A stretch of DNA of 64,000 bases from Breoghania sp. GTDB taxonomy: Bacteria; Pseudomonadota; Alphaproteobacteria; Rhizobiales; Stappiaceae. The notes beneath the pieces are model-generated. The model was given only the letters and a program-made list of their open reading frames with translations. It made no database searches and was not told the DNA's origin. The stretch lies in assembly GCF_963674635.1 (NCBI RefSeq), contig NZ_OY771475.1:2604001-2668000 (forward strand), given 5' to 3'. This document shows, in pieces, positions 1 through 8,776 of this stretch; positions within the stretch are counted from its first letter, which is position 1, and every line of letters starts with the position of its first letter. The position numbers and the translations under genes were made by a program.

Positions 1-1031
1 ACGCGACGCGCCTCAAGTGTGGCGATGAGCGGCTGCATGTCGACCGGCACACCGTTTGCCGTGGAGCCGGTTTCGGCTTCCACAACAGGGGAAACGATGT
101 CGGCCAACACCACGTCGGCATCGCGAAGCGCGCCCACCAGGAGCCCCATCTCGCGCGCCTCTCTGTCGAGACGCCGGGTCAGCTCGTTGTCAGCAACGGG
201 GCGGAAGATCTTGAAGGCGGAGCGCAGGCGGCGCAACGCAACGCGCAATTGGTGCGGGCCTTCCGGATCGTCGCCCGCGAGGGTCGCCAGCCGGTTGTGG
301 GAAATGGAATCGAGACAGGCGCGCAGGATTTCCCCGAAAGCCTCCTCGGTTGTCATCTTCGCATGGAGCGACAGTGCGAGCTTCTTTTTCGGCGCTGGGT
401 CTTCCGGCGCAACACCGTGCGCAAGCCTGAACCCACGCGCCGCCTTGCTCATTGAGGACAGACGCAAGGGCCCGTCATCGAAGATCAGTCTGGCAGCGTC
501 GTAGAGCGCGCCCAGAGAACCATCCGTCAATTCCAGTTCCGCTTCCATCAAAGGCTGGACCGCTTCGCCGGCAACGATCTCGCCCTGATCGAGCGCGCAT
601 TCGATCTTACCTTCTTCCACCTTCAACATGCGGATGGTGCGACGCATGCGGGTTTCAAAGCGCCTGAGCAGAGAACTTTTACCGACCAGCTTTCGGATGG
701 TCTCGGCCAAAGCCGGATCCTCGATGAGATCAAGGCGAGGTTCTGGGCCGGAAACCGGCACTTCCAGTTCCATCGGCGTGGAGAGGCCACCGCGCATCCC
801 CCTGCCCTGCTTGACGGTCTGGATCCAGGATTTTCCGACCTTGCGCACTCTCAGAGCGATCCCCGCGGAGGAGAGAACGTCATCTGCGGTATCGAAATAG
901 ATGGACAGGAGGTTCTTCGTCTGGGCGCGTCCGACGGTCAGCGCCTTAAGAGCGGGGTGGGCGCTCAGCCTTTCGAACTCAGCCGGCTGCAGCTCGAACT
1001 TCAGTTCGGCTTCCTGCTTTGACGTTGACAT
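1..1031 (-). CDS. CYTH and CHAD domain protein (inorganic triphosphatase-like), C-terminus cut off
   Basis: The frame opens at an ATG at 1031 and stays open to the left edge, giving 343 residues of an incomplete protein. Residues 7-11 read EAELK, the ExExK signature of the CYTH triphosphate-tunnel fold. Basic and acidic residues expected of the tunnel follow (RVRKVGKSWIQTVK, ELELTDG). From about residue 220 a CHAD domain begins, with the conserved helix HQLRVALRRLRSAFKIF. CYTH enzymes hydrolyse triphosphates such as inorganic tripolyphosphate, and CHAD domains bind polyphosphate, so polyphosphate or triphosphate metabolism is the likely role (inferred from family). It is divergent from adenine deaminase with 171 bp between the starts. 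The start is by ATG position, as no alternative upstream start was examined. Confidence 0.85.
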   Translation of the reverse strand, partial: MSTSKQEAELKFELQPAEFERLSAHPALKALTVGRAQTKNLLSIYFDTADDVLSSAGIALRVRKVGKSWIQTVKQGRGMRGGLSTPMELEVPVSGPEPRLDLIEDPALAETIRKLVGKSSLLRRFETRMRRTIRMLKVEEGKIECALDQGEIVAGEAVQPLMEAELELTDGSLGALYDAARLIFDDGPLRLSSMSKAARGFRLAHGVAPEDPAPKKKLALSLHAKMTTEEAFGEILRACLDSISHNRLATLAGDDPEGPHQLRVALRRLRSAFKIFRPVADNELTRRLDREAREMGLLVGALRDADVVLADIVSPVVEAETGSTANGVPVDMQPLIATLEARR

Positions 1032-1202
1032 GAAAGGCTCCCTCTCCCGGCAGATCGATACGCAACTCTACGACTGATCGACAATCAGCTTTTAGACACT
1101 AGTATCGATGATAGCCCTGTCCAGCTTCCCCTTGGCTGAAAACTGGCCAATCCGGCTCGACACCCTGATCTTAAGGCGACCACCTGCCTGCGGAGAGCGC
1201 AC

Positions 1203-2921
1203 ATGCTGCACGACGAACTCTTCCTCAAACGCGCGATATCCGCTGGCCGGGGGAGCGAACCCGCTGATCTGGTTATCAAAAATGTCCGTTTCCTCGATAT
1301 CATCGATGGGAGCCTGCCCAGGGGAGATATCGCCATCGTGGGCGACAGGATTGTCGGCACGCATGATGTTTACGAGGGCCTGCGGGAAATCGACGCGGAA
1401 GACCGCGTGGCCGTTCCGGGATTCATCGACACGCATCTCCACGTGGAATCGTCGCTCGTCACCCCGCATGAATTCGACCGCTGTGTCCTGCCCCACGGCG
1501 TGACCACCGCGATCTGCGATCCGCACGAGATCGCCAACGTTCTGGGCGCCGACGGCATCCGCTATTTCCTCGCTTGCGCGGAGCAAGTCGTCATGGACCT
1601 GCGGGTCCAGCTTTCTTCCTGTGTGCCGGCAACCGCCTTCGAGACCTCCGGCGCGCGGCTGGAGATCGCCGATCTTCTGCCCTTCGCGGATCACCCCAAG
1701 GTGATCGGCCTGGCCGAATTCATGAACTTTCCGGGCGTTCTGGCCAGCGATCCCGCCGTGCTCGCCAAACTCGCGGCTTTTCAGGGCGGCCACATCGACG
1801 GCCATGCACCGCTTCTTTCCGGCATGGACCTCAACGGCTATCTCGCGGCGCGCATCCGCACCGATCACGAGGCAACGAACGCAGTCGAGGGACGCGAGAA
1901 GCTCGCCAAGGGCATGAGCCTGCTCATCCGCGAAGGCTCGGTCTCCAAGGATCTCGACGCGCTGAAGGGGCTCGTGAATGCCGACACCTCTTCCTTCATC
2001 GCCCTGTGCACCGACGACCGGAACCCGCTCGACATTGCCGAGGAAGGCCATCTCGATCACATGATCGCGCGGCTCATTACCGACCTGAAGGCCCGCAATG
2101 TTCCCATCCACCACGCCTATCGGGTGGCGAGCTGGTCTGCGGCCAACGCCTTCGGCCTTCGCGACCGCGGGCTGATTGCGCCGGGCTGGCGAGCCGATAT
2201 CGTGCTGCTTGACGATCTGGAGACCTGCCAGGTGCATTCCGTGATCGCGGGCGGACGGGCGGTGGACGCGGCCGCTTTCGAGGCGCGCAAACCGGTCGCC
2301 CCCGTCGGGCTTGAGAGCATGAAGGCGAAGCCCGTCACCGCGGAGGCCTTTACGGTTCCCGCGCGCAATGGAACCATGCCGGTCATCGGCGTGGAGGCCG
2401 GGCTGATCCTCACCGAACATCGCGAAATACACCTGCCGGTGGAAAACGGCGCGTCTGTCATCGATCTGGATCAGGACGCAATCAAGGTCGCGGTCGTGGC
2501 GCGGCATGGGATCAACGACAATATCGGGCGCGGCTTCGTCAACGGCTTCGGGTTGCAGCGCGGCGCGATCGCCTCTTCCGTCGGCCATGACAGTCACAAC
2601 ATCTGCGTCGTGGGTGCGAACGAGGCCGACATGGCTGCCGCCGTCAACCGCTTGATAGAACTGAAGGGCGGCTTCGTGGTGGTCGACGGAGGCGAGGTAA
2701 AAGCCGAACTGGCGCTTCCCGTGGCCGGGCTGATGTCAGATCACCCCTTCGAACACGTCCATGATGCGTTGATCGTGTTGCGTGAAGCGGCGCGCGCGAT
2801 CGGCTGCACCCTGCCTGAACCCTTCCTGCAGGTGGCGTTCCTGCCGCTGCCGGTCATTCCGCACCTGAAGATCACCGATTACGGCATGTTCGACGTGAAC
2901 AATTTCATGCTGATCGAGTGA
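1203..2921 (+). CDS. ade: Adenine deaminase
   Basis: The 572-residue protein is an amidohydrolase-superfamily adenine deaminase, converting adenine to hypoxanthine and ammonia in the cytosol. Metal-site motifs are visible: DTHLHVESS near residue 78 and CDPHEIANVLG near 101. A further block GHAPLLSGMDLNGYLAARIRTDHEAT contains more candidate ligands. The C-terminal half (VARHGINDNIGRGFVNGFGLQRGAIASSVGHDSHN) is typical of bacterial Ade. Length matches the family. A GGAG ribosome site lies 7 nt before the ATG. It stands alone between the divergent CYTH-CHAD gene and the convergent Crp-type regulator. It is far from the nucleoside salvage locus at 39-55 kb, although its product (hypoxanthine) enters the same pathway. 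Confidence 0.95.
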   Translation: MLHDELFLKRAISAGRGSEPADLVIKNVRFLDIIDGSLPRGDIAIVGDRIVGTHDVYEGLREIDAEDRVAVPGFIDTHLHVESSLVTPHEFDRCVLPHGVTTAICDPHEIANVLGADGIRYFLACAEQVVMDLRVQLSSCVPATAFETSGARLEIADLLPFADHPKVIGLAEFMNFPGVLASDPAVLAKLAAFQGGHIDGHAPLLSGMDLNGYLAARIRTDHEATNAVEGREKLAKGMSLLIREGSVSKDLDALKGLVNADTSSFIALCTDDRNPLDIAEEGHLDHMIARLITDLKARNVPIHHAYRVASWSAANAFGLRDRGLIAPGWRADIVLLDDLETCQVHSVIAGGRAVDAAAFEARKPVAPVGLESMKAKPVTAEAFTVPARNGTMPVIGVEAGLILTEHREIHLPVENGASVIDLDQDAIKVAVVARHGINDNIGRGFVNGFGLQRGAIASSVGHDSHNICVVGANEADMAAAVNRLIELKGGFVVVDGGEVKAELALPVAGLMSDHPFEHVHDALIVLREAARAIGCTLPEPFLQVAFLPLPVIPHLKITDYGMFDVNNFMLIE

Positions 2922-2945
2922 GATGACGGTGGGAGAGGCTCTGCC

Positions 2946-3653
2946 TCACTCCGCATCAGAGCCCTTGTCAATCATGGCGCGAAGGCCATCGATGTCGAGC
3001 AGCACCAGATCTCGTCCTTCGCGACGCACAATGCCCGCGCGCGCCAGACGGCCCAATTCACGGGTCACCGCCTCTCGATGGGTCGAGACACGTTCTGCGA
3101 AATCGCCGTGGGTCGGAAACCCCTTGATACGACAAGGCGCGGCCCCGGCCTCCCGCGCGCCTGCGAGGCGCAGGATTTCGGCCTGAATGCGCGTCTTGAC
3201 CGAAAGCGTGGAGAAGGAGAAGACCCGCGCCGTCAGCTCGCGGATCTGGGCGACCAGATGGCGCGAGACGGCCTCCATCATGGCAGGCTCCTCGCGCATG
3301 AACCTGCGGAAAGTCTCGGCAGTGAGGCGCGCGACCACACATGGCCCGACGGCTTCCACCCGGGCGGAGCGGGGCGCGTGATCGATGGCGGCCAGTTCGC
3401 CGAAAAGGCTGCCCGCCTCGATGGTGCGGAAGGCGACCGCCTTGCCGGTGCGCGAATAGAGCATCACCTGCGCACTGCCGTTGACCAGGAAGTAGACGTC
3501 GTCGCTTTCGTCGAGATAGGGAACGATCTCCTCGCCACCATGGAACGAGGACCAGTTGCAGGCCTGAGACAGGCGCGCCAGTGCAGCGTCGGAGAGGTCC
3601 TTGAAGATCGCGATAGACCTCAGGCTGCAACCATATGTACCCTTCACCGTCAA
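2946..3653 (-). CDS. Crp/Fnr family transcriptional regulator
   Basis: The 235-residue protein has a cyclic-nucleotide-binding beta-roll at about residues 15-125 and a C-terminal Crp-type winged helix at about 150-225 (HGDFAERVSTHREAVTRELGRLARAGIVRREGR). The phosphate-binding-cassette motif GELAAIDHAPRSARVEA keeps the Glu and Arg that contact cAMP in Crp, so a cyclic nucleotide ligand is plausible. There is no N-terminal Cys cluster of the Fnr iron-sulfur type. The start is uncertain: a TTG at 3653 or a GTG two codons later, both after a G-rich run. The target genes cannot be read from context. It is convergent with ade (24 bp apart) and downstream of the OpgC gene. Confidence 0.85.
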   Translation of the reverse strand: MTVKGTYGCSLRSIAIFKDLSDAALARLSQACNWSSFHGGEEIVPYLDESDDVYFLVNGSAQVMLYSRTGKAVAFRTIEAGSLFGELAAIDHAPRSARVEAVGPCVVARLTAETFRRFMREEPAMMEAVSRHLVAQIRELTARVFSFSTLSVKTRIQAEILRLAGAREAGAAPCRIKGFPTHGDFAERVSTHREAVTRELGRLARAGIVRREGRDLVLLDIDGLRAMIDKGSDAE

Positions 3654-3814
3654 AACACGCCCCCCCCCGCGCCTATCGCCGCGACGGTGCTCAACCGTCT
3701 CAGTACATCTGATGAACCACTAAAGTTAGGGCATTTTTCGACAAGGCGATATTGTTCGCTGGTGACATTGACCGCGGGAGAAGGGTGTGCCCCGTCAGCT
3801 CGGGGCCGCCACAA

Positions 3815-5098
3815 CTATTCCGCAGGGGCGGGGGCCCCATGTAATGGCGCGCCCGCCCTGTGCTCCCGAGCCGTCGCGTGCTCAGAATGCGGCTCATGCT
3901 TTTGGTGCTTCTTTGCCCAGGGCGCCTGCTTGAACCAGCCCACCACATAGGCAGTCGCGATCAGGATCAAGAAGCCCGTCAGCACCGACAGGGCCTGTCC
4001 GAACAATGTGTCGGTGAGGCCTAGATAGTCGCGGACAATGGCAATGGACTGGCAGGCGACCAGGCTTGTCATGAAGACCGCCAGCGACTGTTGGCCAACC
4101 TTCTGCACCACCTTGACGAACAGGCCCCAAATGCCGGATCCGCTCAGCCGTGCCCCCGCTTCGCCTGCCGCGATCCACGCCAGATAGGCGAGCGACAGAA
4201 AATGGGCGTAGCGCAGGATGCCGAAATGGGTCTTGTCGGTCAGCGGACGGATGGCGGTCGCCATGGCGTTGAATTCCGGCACCGCCTGAAGAATGCGGAA
4301 ATAGGCGAAGGGCACCGTCACCACCAGGATGAGGGCGGCCAAGATCATGGCGCGTTTCGTGACGGCGGGCGGCGCGATCCAGCTACGCATGAAGGCGAAG
4401 CCGGTGAAAAAGCAGAGCTGCCAGGCGAAGGGGTTGAAGAACCACGGGCGATCCGTCCACGGCTCCGCCGGAAGCTCCAGGATGTGGAAGTTCGCCACGA
4501 GCCAGGTTACGGCCACTGCCGCCATGGCAAGGCCTGGCCCGCCGATACGCTTCAGGCCCATGACAACCGGGATCATTGCAAGGATCGCGATATACATGGG
4601 CAGGATGTCGAAGTAGTTCGGCACATAGGTCAGCGTCAACAGTCCCGGCAGGTTCAACGCAGGGTTGGCGAAGAAATGCTGAAGGTTGAGCTGCGAGGTA
4701 TAATCGATGGAGAACCAGCCGGTCGCATCCGCCATGGCGAGCAGCGCGGCAATCGCCAGAAACAACCCGATATGTGCCCAGTAGACCTGCCACATCCGGT
4801 AGAGAATGCGCGCAGCTCCCATGCGCCAGCCGATATCGTCGAAGATACGGCCAAAGGCGATGGCAGAGGCCATGCCGGAGCAGAAGACAAAGATCTCGGT
4901 CGCATCGGAAAAGCCGAAACGGGCAGGGATCCACAAGGTGGCCCATGCCTCCGGCAAATGCGCGATGAAGATGATGAACATGCCGATGCCGCGGAAGAAG
5001 TCGAGCCGCGGATCGCGACGTTTCTTTGCCGGACCAGTCGCATGAGGGCCGACGAAAAGGTCCGGCACGGGGCCGGCGGAAGGGTGGGGCTTGTTCAT
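3815..5098 (-). CDS. opgC: OpgC-family membrane acyltransferase
   Basis: This 427-residue polytopic membrane protein has about ten hydrophobic segments. The N-terminal motif DPRLDFFRGIGMFIIFIAHLPEAW is characteristic of OpgC, which transfers succinyl groups to osmoregulated periplasmic glucans from the inner membrane. The ATG at 5098 is preferred over a TTG four codons upstream. The first 35 residues and the last 30 (His- and Ala-rich, ending APAPAE) are polar tails outside the core fold. No opgG, opgH or cyclic glucan synthase gene is nearby, so the substrate is inferred from family only. Other OpgC-like proteins may modify other glycans. Confidence 0.8.
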   Translation of the reverse strand: MNKPHPSAGPVPDLFVGPHATGPAKKRRDPRLDFFRGIGMFIIFIAHLPEAWATLWIPARFGFSDATEIFVFCSGMASAIAFGRIFDDIGWRMGAARILYRMWQVYWAHIGLFLAIAALLAMADATGWFSIDYTSQLNLQHFFANPALNLPGLLTLTYVPNYFDILPMYIAILAMIPVVMGLKRIGGPGLAMAAVAVTWLVANFHILELPAEPWTDRPWFFNPFAWQLCFFTGFAFMRSWIAPPAVTKRAMILAALILVVTVPFAYFRILQAVPEFNAMATAIRPLTDKTHFGILRYAHFLSLAYLAWIAAGEAGARLSGSGIWGLFVKVVQKVGQQSLAVFMTSLVACQSIAIVRDYLGLTDTLFGQALSVLTGFLILIATAYVVGWFKQAPWAKKHQKHEPHSEHATAREHRAGAPLHGAPAPAE

Positions 5099-5316
5099 CT
5101 TGAGAAACAAAAACCTTGTGTCAATCGGGGGCCATCTGAAGCGCGCCCTGGAACCTGCGCATGTCGGCGCCGGGACGCGCAGGCAACGTCACGGCGGGGC
5201 GCATTCTCCTGCCCCACCCGCCTCAACGCGTCAAACGGCGTTTTCGTGATTCTTGCGACTTTCTCATGGCATCACAGGCAGTCTCGCAACAAGACCGGCA
5301 AAATCGCGGCGCGCCC

Positions 5317-6705
5317 TCAAGGCGTCGCCGTCGCGGGAAAAACTTCCGTTGAGGAATTCCCAGCATCATTGAGGGCTTCCGCCAACATGGCAAGCCTTCG
5401 CGATGCGAAACCGTCACGTCCGCCACGCCGTTCCAGCCGCTCATCGAGCAAGGTGCGCGCATCATCCAGAAGGCCAGCCCGCATGGCCGCCTCGATCATG
5501 ATCTGTTCAAATACGTCCCGCTGTGCGTGGCTGCCTCCCACCCGTTGCAGATTGGGGCGCGCCGCCGCCAAACCGCGAAAGGCCGCGCCATAGTTGCCGT
5601 GCTGATAGGCATGAAGCGCCTCCGCGCTCTGCACCCCGGCGCTTGCGGTCACGGTATCCATATCGCTTTGACCGCGCGCCCCGCGCTGCTTGAGCTGGCG
5701 CAGAAGCTTCTCCACCGCCTCCTCTCGCCGGTCGCCGACCAGCGAGAGCATGTAGTGGAGATCGGCAAAGACCAGGCAATCGTCCTCGGTCCGCCCGGTG
5801 GAAATCTCTGCCAGCTCGTGCCAGCGCTCGCCCACATCCACGCCCTCGATTTCCAGACGCGCCAGAAGCGAGGCCCCGTTGGAGATATCGCGATAGTCGT
5901 CTGTGTGTTCGTGGCGCACACGGCTGTCATAAAGTGCCAGCACTTCGTCGATCTCGCCCCGATCCAGATGCATCAGCGCCAGATGCCACCACATGTGATA
6001 ACGGAAATTGTTGCAGTGAGCCCATCCCTGCGGGCGACCGGTCAGCCATGCGATGCCATGTTCGCGTTCGCCGCGCATCTCGTACACGTGGGCGACGGCA
6101 TGAATACCCCAAGCGTCGTCCGGTGAATGGGCAACCGCGCGCCGCCCGACCGCCTCTGCTGCAGCCAGATCGCCCGTTTCTTCCAGCGCAAAGGCATGAC
6201 AACCGAGCACATAGCCGTGAGCGGGATGGTCCTCGCCGTAATGAGGCAACACGCGTTCGATGGATAGCCGCATTCCCTTTGCATCCCCCATCATAAAGCG
6301 GATCGCATGGACGAGCTTGAGCGCCAACGCATCGGCGGGGAAGTCGGTCAGCACGTCCTCCAGACGAGCGGCTGCGGCGAGCGGACGGCCCTGCAACCAA
6401 AGTCCCAGACTGTCAAGATAAAGTGTTTCACGCAGCCCGGCTCCGTTTCGTTGACGCTGAGAGAGAGCCATGCGATGCGCATCTCGGGCCGTTTCCACAA
6501 GCTCGCGCCGTCCCAGCAGCAGGCAGAAGAGCCCGCGGGCGACGGTTGCGAGAAGGAAATCCGGCTCGCGGGATATGGCTTGCTGAAGATGATCGGCGGC
6601 ATCAGCGGAATGGGTCAGGAAACCGAGTACGGTCCTGTTCCACGCCAGGCATGCAGCGCGATCACCTACCGCTAGGTCATAGCCGAACAAATCGGGTTGT
6701 GGCAT
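5317..6705 (-). CDS. TPR protein of the TTC38 family
   Basis: The 462-residue protein is built of tetratricopeptide-like helical repeats. The core (GCHAFALEETGDLAAAEAVGRRAV, AVAHVYEMRGEREHGIAWL and NFRYHMWWHLALMHLDRGEIDEVLALYD) resembles the bacterial and animal TTC38 family, whose biochemical function is not established. No signal peptide is seen, so it is probably cytosolic. The chosen ATG (MPQPDLFGYDLAVGD) is the first residue of the conserved domain. An AAGGA lies about 11 nt upstream, and an in-frame ATG-like start 19 codons earlier adds only unconserved sequence. It is followed after 218 bp by opgC on the same strand and is divergent from the YeeE-type transporter. Confidence 0.75.
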   Translation of the reverse strand: MPQPDLFGYDLAVGDRAACLAWNRTVLGFLTHSADAADHLQQAISREPDFLLATVARGLFCLLLGRRELVETARDAHRMALSQRQRNGAGLRETLYLDSLGLWLQGRPLAAAARLEDVLTDFPADALALKLVHAIRFMMGDAKGMRLSIERVLPHYGEDHPAHGYVLGCHAFALEETGDLAAAEAVGRRAVAHSPDDAWGIHAVAHVYEMRGEREHGIAWLTGRPQGWAHCNNFRYHMWWHLALMHLDRGEIDEVLALYDSRVRHEHTDDYRDISNGASLLARLEIEGVDVGERWHELAEISTGRTEDDCLVFADLHYMLSLVGDRREEAVEKLLRQLKQRGARGQSDMDTVTASAGVQSAEALHAYQHGNYGAAFRGLAAARPNLQRVGGSHAQRDVFEQIMIEAAMRAGLLDDARTLLDERLERRGGRDGFASRRLAMLAEALNDAGNSSTEVFPATATP

Positions 6706-6897
6706 GGTATTCGGATCCTTCAAAGGATGTGCGTCGCCAGCCGCAGCCAGTGTGTTTCGCAACGCTCCACCACATGGGCCTGACGGTTTCCATCGGCGCC
6801 GGTCGCCGGGATACAGGCAGGAAATCGGGGGCTGTCAGCCTTCGACATATCGGTGGTCGGAGACTGCTGCCGGATTACTGAAAGCCTCGTAAGATCA

Positions 6898-8097
6898 ATG
6901 ATTACAAGCAACACACAAGTCCGTGTGCTGGCCGTGTCCAGCGCCGCAATGATCATCGTGACGATCGCCGGCTGGATGGCGGGCGGCTGGCGCGTGGGCA
7001 CCGGCTCGCTGATCGGCATCGTCGCGGGCTTTGCCCTCTATCACGCGAGCTTCGGCTTCACCGCCGCGTGGCGGCACTTCCTGCGCGAGAGGCGTGGCGC
7101 GGGCCTGCGGGCGCAGTTTCTGCTCATCGTGGTGACAATCGCCTTCGCCTTTCCGCTCATGCAGTTCGGGCGCGACTATGGCCTGCCGGTCGGCGGATTC
7201 GTTTTTCCCTTCGGCGTTTCGGTTGCCATCGGCGCCTTCATGTTCGGCGTCGGCATGCAGCTCGGCAACGGGTGCGGATCGGGCACGCTCTTTACGCTTG
7301 GCGGCGGATCGAGCCGCATGCTTGTCACGCTCGCCGCCTTCATTGCCGGGTCTCTGGCCGCAACCGCGCATCTTCCGTTCTGGAATTCGCTGCCAAAGGA
7401 GAAAGGTTTTTCACTTCCCGCGCATTTTGGTGTGGTCGGAGCCTTCATCCTGACAGCCGGCGCGCTCGGCCTGATCGCCCTTTTGAGCATCTGGCTTGAA
7501 AAGCGCACCCATGGCGCGCTGGAAACCCCGCGCAAGACGGGTTCGTTTCTAGCCGGTCCCTGGTCGATGGTGCTGGGGGCGCTGATGATTGCGGTCGTCT
7601 CAATCGCAACCCTCATCGTGCTGGGCCGACCTTGGGGAATCACCTCGGGCTTTGCCCTGTGGGGCGCCAAGATTGCCCATACGCTCGGCGTCGATGTTCT
7701 GTCCTGGGAATATTGGCAGTGGCAAAAGGCAGCCGTGGTGGAACGGTCCGTCTTTGCCGATGCCACCTCCGTGATGAATTTCGGCATCATGGCGGGAGCC
7801 ATGGCTGCGGCGGCCCTTGCCGGCAAATTCGCGCCCAAGCGCTCCATCACGGCGCGCGAGGCCGCCACCGCGATTGCCGGCGGGCTATTGATGGGCTACG
7901 GCGCACGCCTCGCCTTCGGGTGCAACATCGGCGCCTATCTCGGCGGTATCATTTCCGGCTCGGTACATGGCTGGGTCTGGTTCGCCTTCGCGCTGGCAGG
8001 GTCTTTCGCCGCGCTGCCGCTTCGCAGGCTTGCAGGCATGGATCCGGCCAAGCCGCCACAGGTTGCCGCACCTGTCATTTCTACCATGCAGAAATAG
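6898..8097 (+). CDS. YeeE/YedE family sulfur-compound transporter
   Basis: The 399-residue integral membrane protein has about nine to ten transmembrane segments and an internal duplication. Each half carries a Gly- and Cys-containing motif, GVGMQLGNGCGSG (Cys126) and GARLAFGCNIGAYLGG (Cys342). These are the thiosulfate-relay cysteines known in YeeE/TsuA transporters. The likely role is uptake of thiosulfate or a related sulfur compound across the inner membrane. The ATG at 6898 was chosen because it opens directly onto the first membrane segment; a longer frame from 6853 has no conserved sequence. A hairpin follows the stop, and a DUF302 gene lies downstream on the same strand. YeeE and DUF302 proteins often occur with sulfur-oxidation genes, but none are present here. 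Confidence 0.88.
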   Translation: MITSNTQVRVLAVSSAAMIIVTIAGWMAGGWRVGTGSLIGIVAGFALYHASFGFTAAWRHFLRERRGAGLRAQFLLIVVTIAFAFPLMQFGRDYGLPVGGFVFPFGVSVAIGAFMFGVGMQLGNGCGSGTLFTLGGGSSRMLVTLAAFIAGSLAATAHLPFWNSLPKEKGFSLPAHFGVVGAFILTAGALGLIALLSIWLEKRTHGALETPRKTGSFLAGPWSMVLGALMIAVVSIATLIVLGRPWGITSGFALWGAKIAHTLGVDVLSWEYWQWQKAAVVERSVFADATSVMNFGIMAGAMAAAALAGKFAPKRSITAREAATAIAGGLLMGYGARLAFGCNIGAYLGGIISGSVHGWVWFAFALAGSFAALPLRRLAGMDPAKPPQVAAPVISTMQK

Positions 8098-8130
8098 CAC
8101 GTTTTTCCCGCAATCTCCGATATATACAGA

Positions 8131-8176
8131 ATCTGCCCGTCTCTCCTCCCCACGGGACGGGCAGATGCTTCTTCTT
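8131..8176 (+). terminator. Hairpin with pyrimidine tail after the YeeE gene
   Basis: An 11-bp perfect stem (ATCTGCCCGTC with GACGGGCAGAT) encloses a 14-nt loop and is followed by GCTTCTTCTT. It lies 33 bp after the YeeE stop and just before the DUF302 start codon. The long loop and imperfect T-tract make it a weak or attenuating terminator. It also overlaps the DUF302 leader. Confidence 0.45.
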
Positions 8177-8187
8177 CGGAGACTCCC

Positions 8188-8724
8188 ATGCGGATCCTGC
8201 GCTTCCCCGTCCTCGCCATCGTCCTGATGATGACGGTGGCCGGTTCACTTGCGGTTTCGGCCGCCCCAGTCTGGCCCAATCGCAGTGGCTGGATCATTCA
8301 GCCAACCCCCTACACCTTCGACGAACTCACCGCACGCCTGAAGCGCGCAATCGTCGACGAGGACATGAACCTCGTGAGCCAGGCCAGCGCCTCAGCGGGC
8401 GCGCAATTGCAGGGCATCAAGATTCCGGGGAACAGTGTCTTCGGCGTCTTCCGCAACGATTTCGCACGCCGCATGCTTGAGGCCTCCCTCGCAGCCGGGA
8501 TCGAGGCGCCCATCCGCTTCTATGTCACCGAAGACCCGAAGGGCACGGCGACACTGGCCTACAAGACGCCACACATGCTCCTCAAACCCTATTTCGAAGA
8601 TGGCGGAGACGCGTTGCGCGAACTGGCAGACGAATTGGACGAGGTCTTCAAGACCATCGCCATCCGCGCCATTCGCCCAGAAGGGCCGGACGGAACTTCA
8701 GAAAGCTCGCCCTCGCGCGAATAA
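8188..8724 (+). CDS. Exported DUF302 domain protein
   Basis: The 178-residue protein has a signal peptide (MRILRFPVLAIVLMMTVAGS, cleaved near SAAP at about residue 27) and one DUF302 domain. Its core includes NSVFGVFRNDFARRMLEASLAAGIEAPIRFYVTEDPKGTATLAYKTPHMLLKPYF. DUF302 proteins form small alpha/beta folds whose reaction is unknown, and several are found with sulfur or metal metabolism genes. A periplasmic location is expected. GGAG precedes the ATG by 6 nt. It follows the YeeE transporter gene by 90 bp with a hairpin between, so partial co-transcription is possible. Confidence 0.8.
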   Translation: MRILRFPVLAIVLMMTVAGSLAVSAAPVWPNRSGWIIQPTPYTFDELTARLKRAIVDEDMNLVSQASASAGAQLQGIKIPGNSVFGVFRNDFARRMLEASLAAGIEAPIRFYVTEDPKGTATLAYKTPHMLLKPYFEDGGDALRELADELDEVFKTIAIRAIRPEGPDGTSESSPSRE

Positions 8725-8776
8725 CCGGTAGTTCCGACGTTTCGGGCAAGAGAACCTCTCACGGCAGCTCAGCGGG

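Noticed and set aside
1092..2597. 501-codon open frame on the minus strand
   Set aside because: It is antisense to adenine deaminase, whose motifs are clear. The reverse frame has no family resemblance and reflects high GC.
4091..5593. 500-codon open frame on the plus strand
   Set aside because: It is antisense to the OpgC gene and extends into the adjacent TPR gene; its composition is Arg/Gly/His-rich noise.
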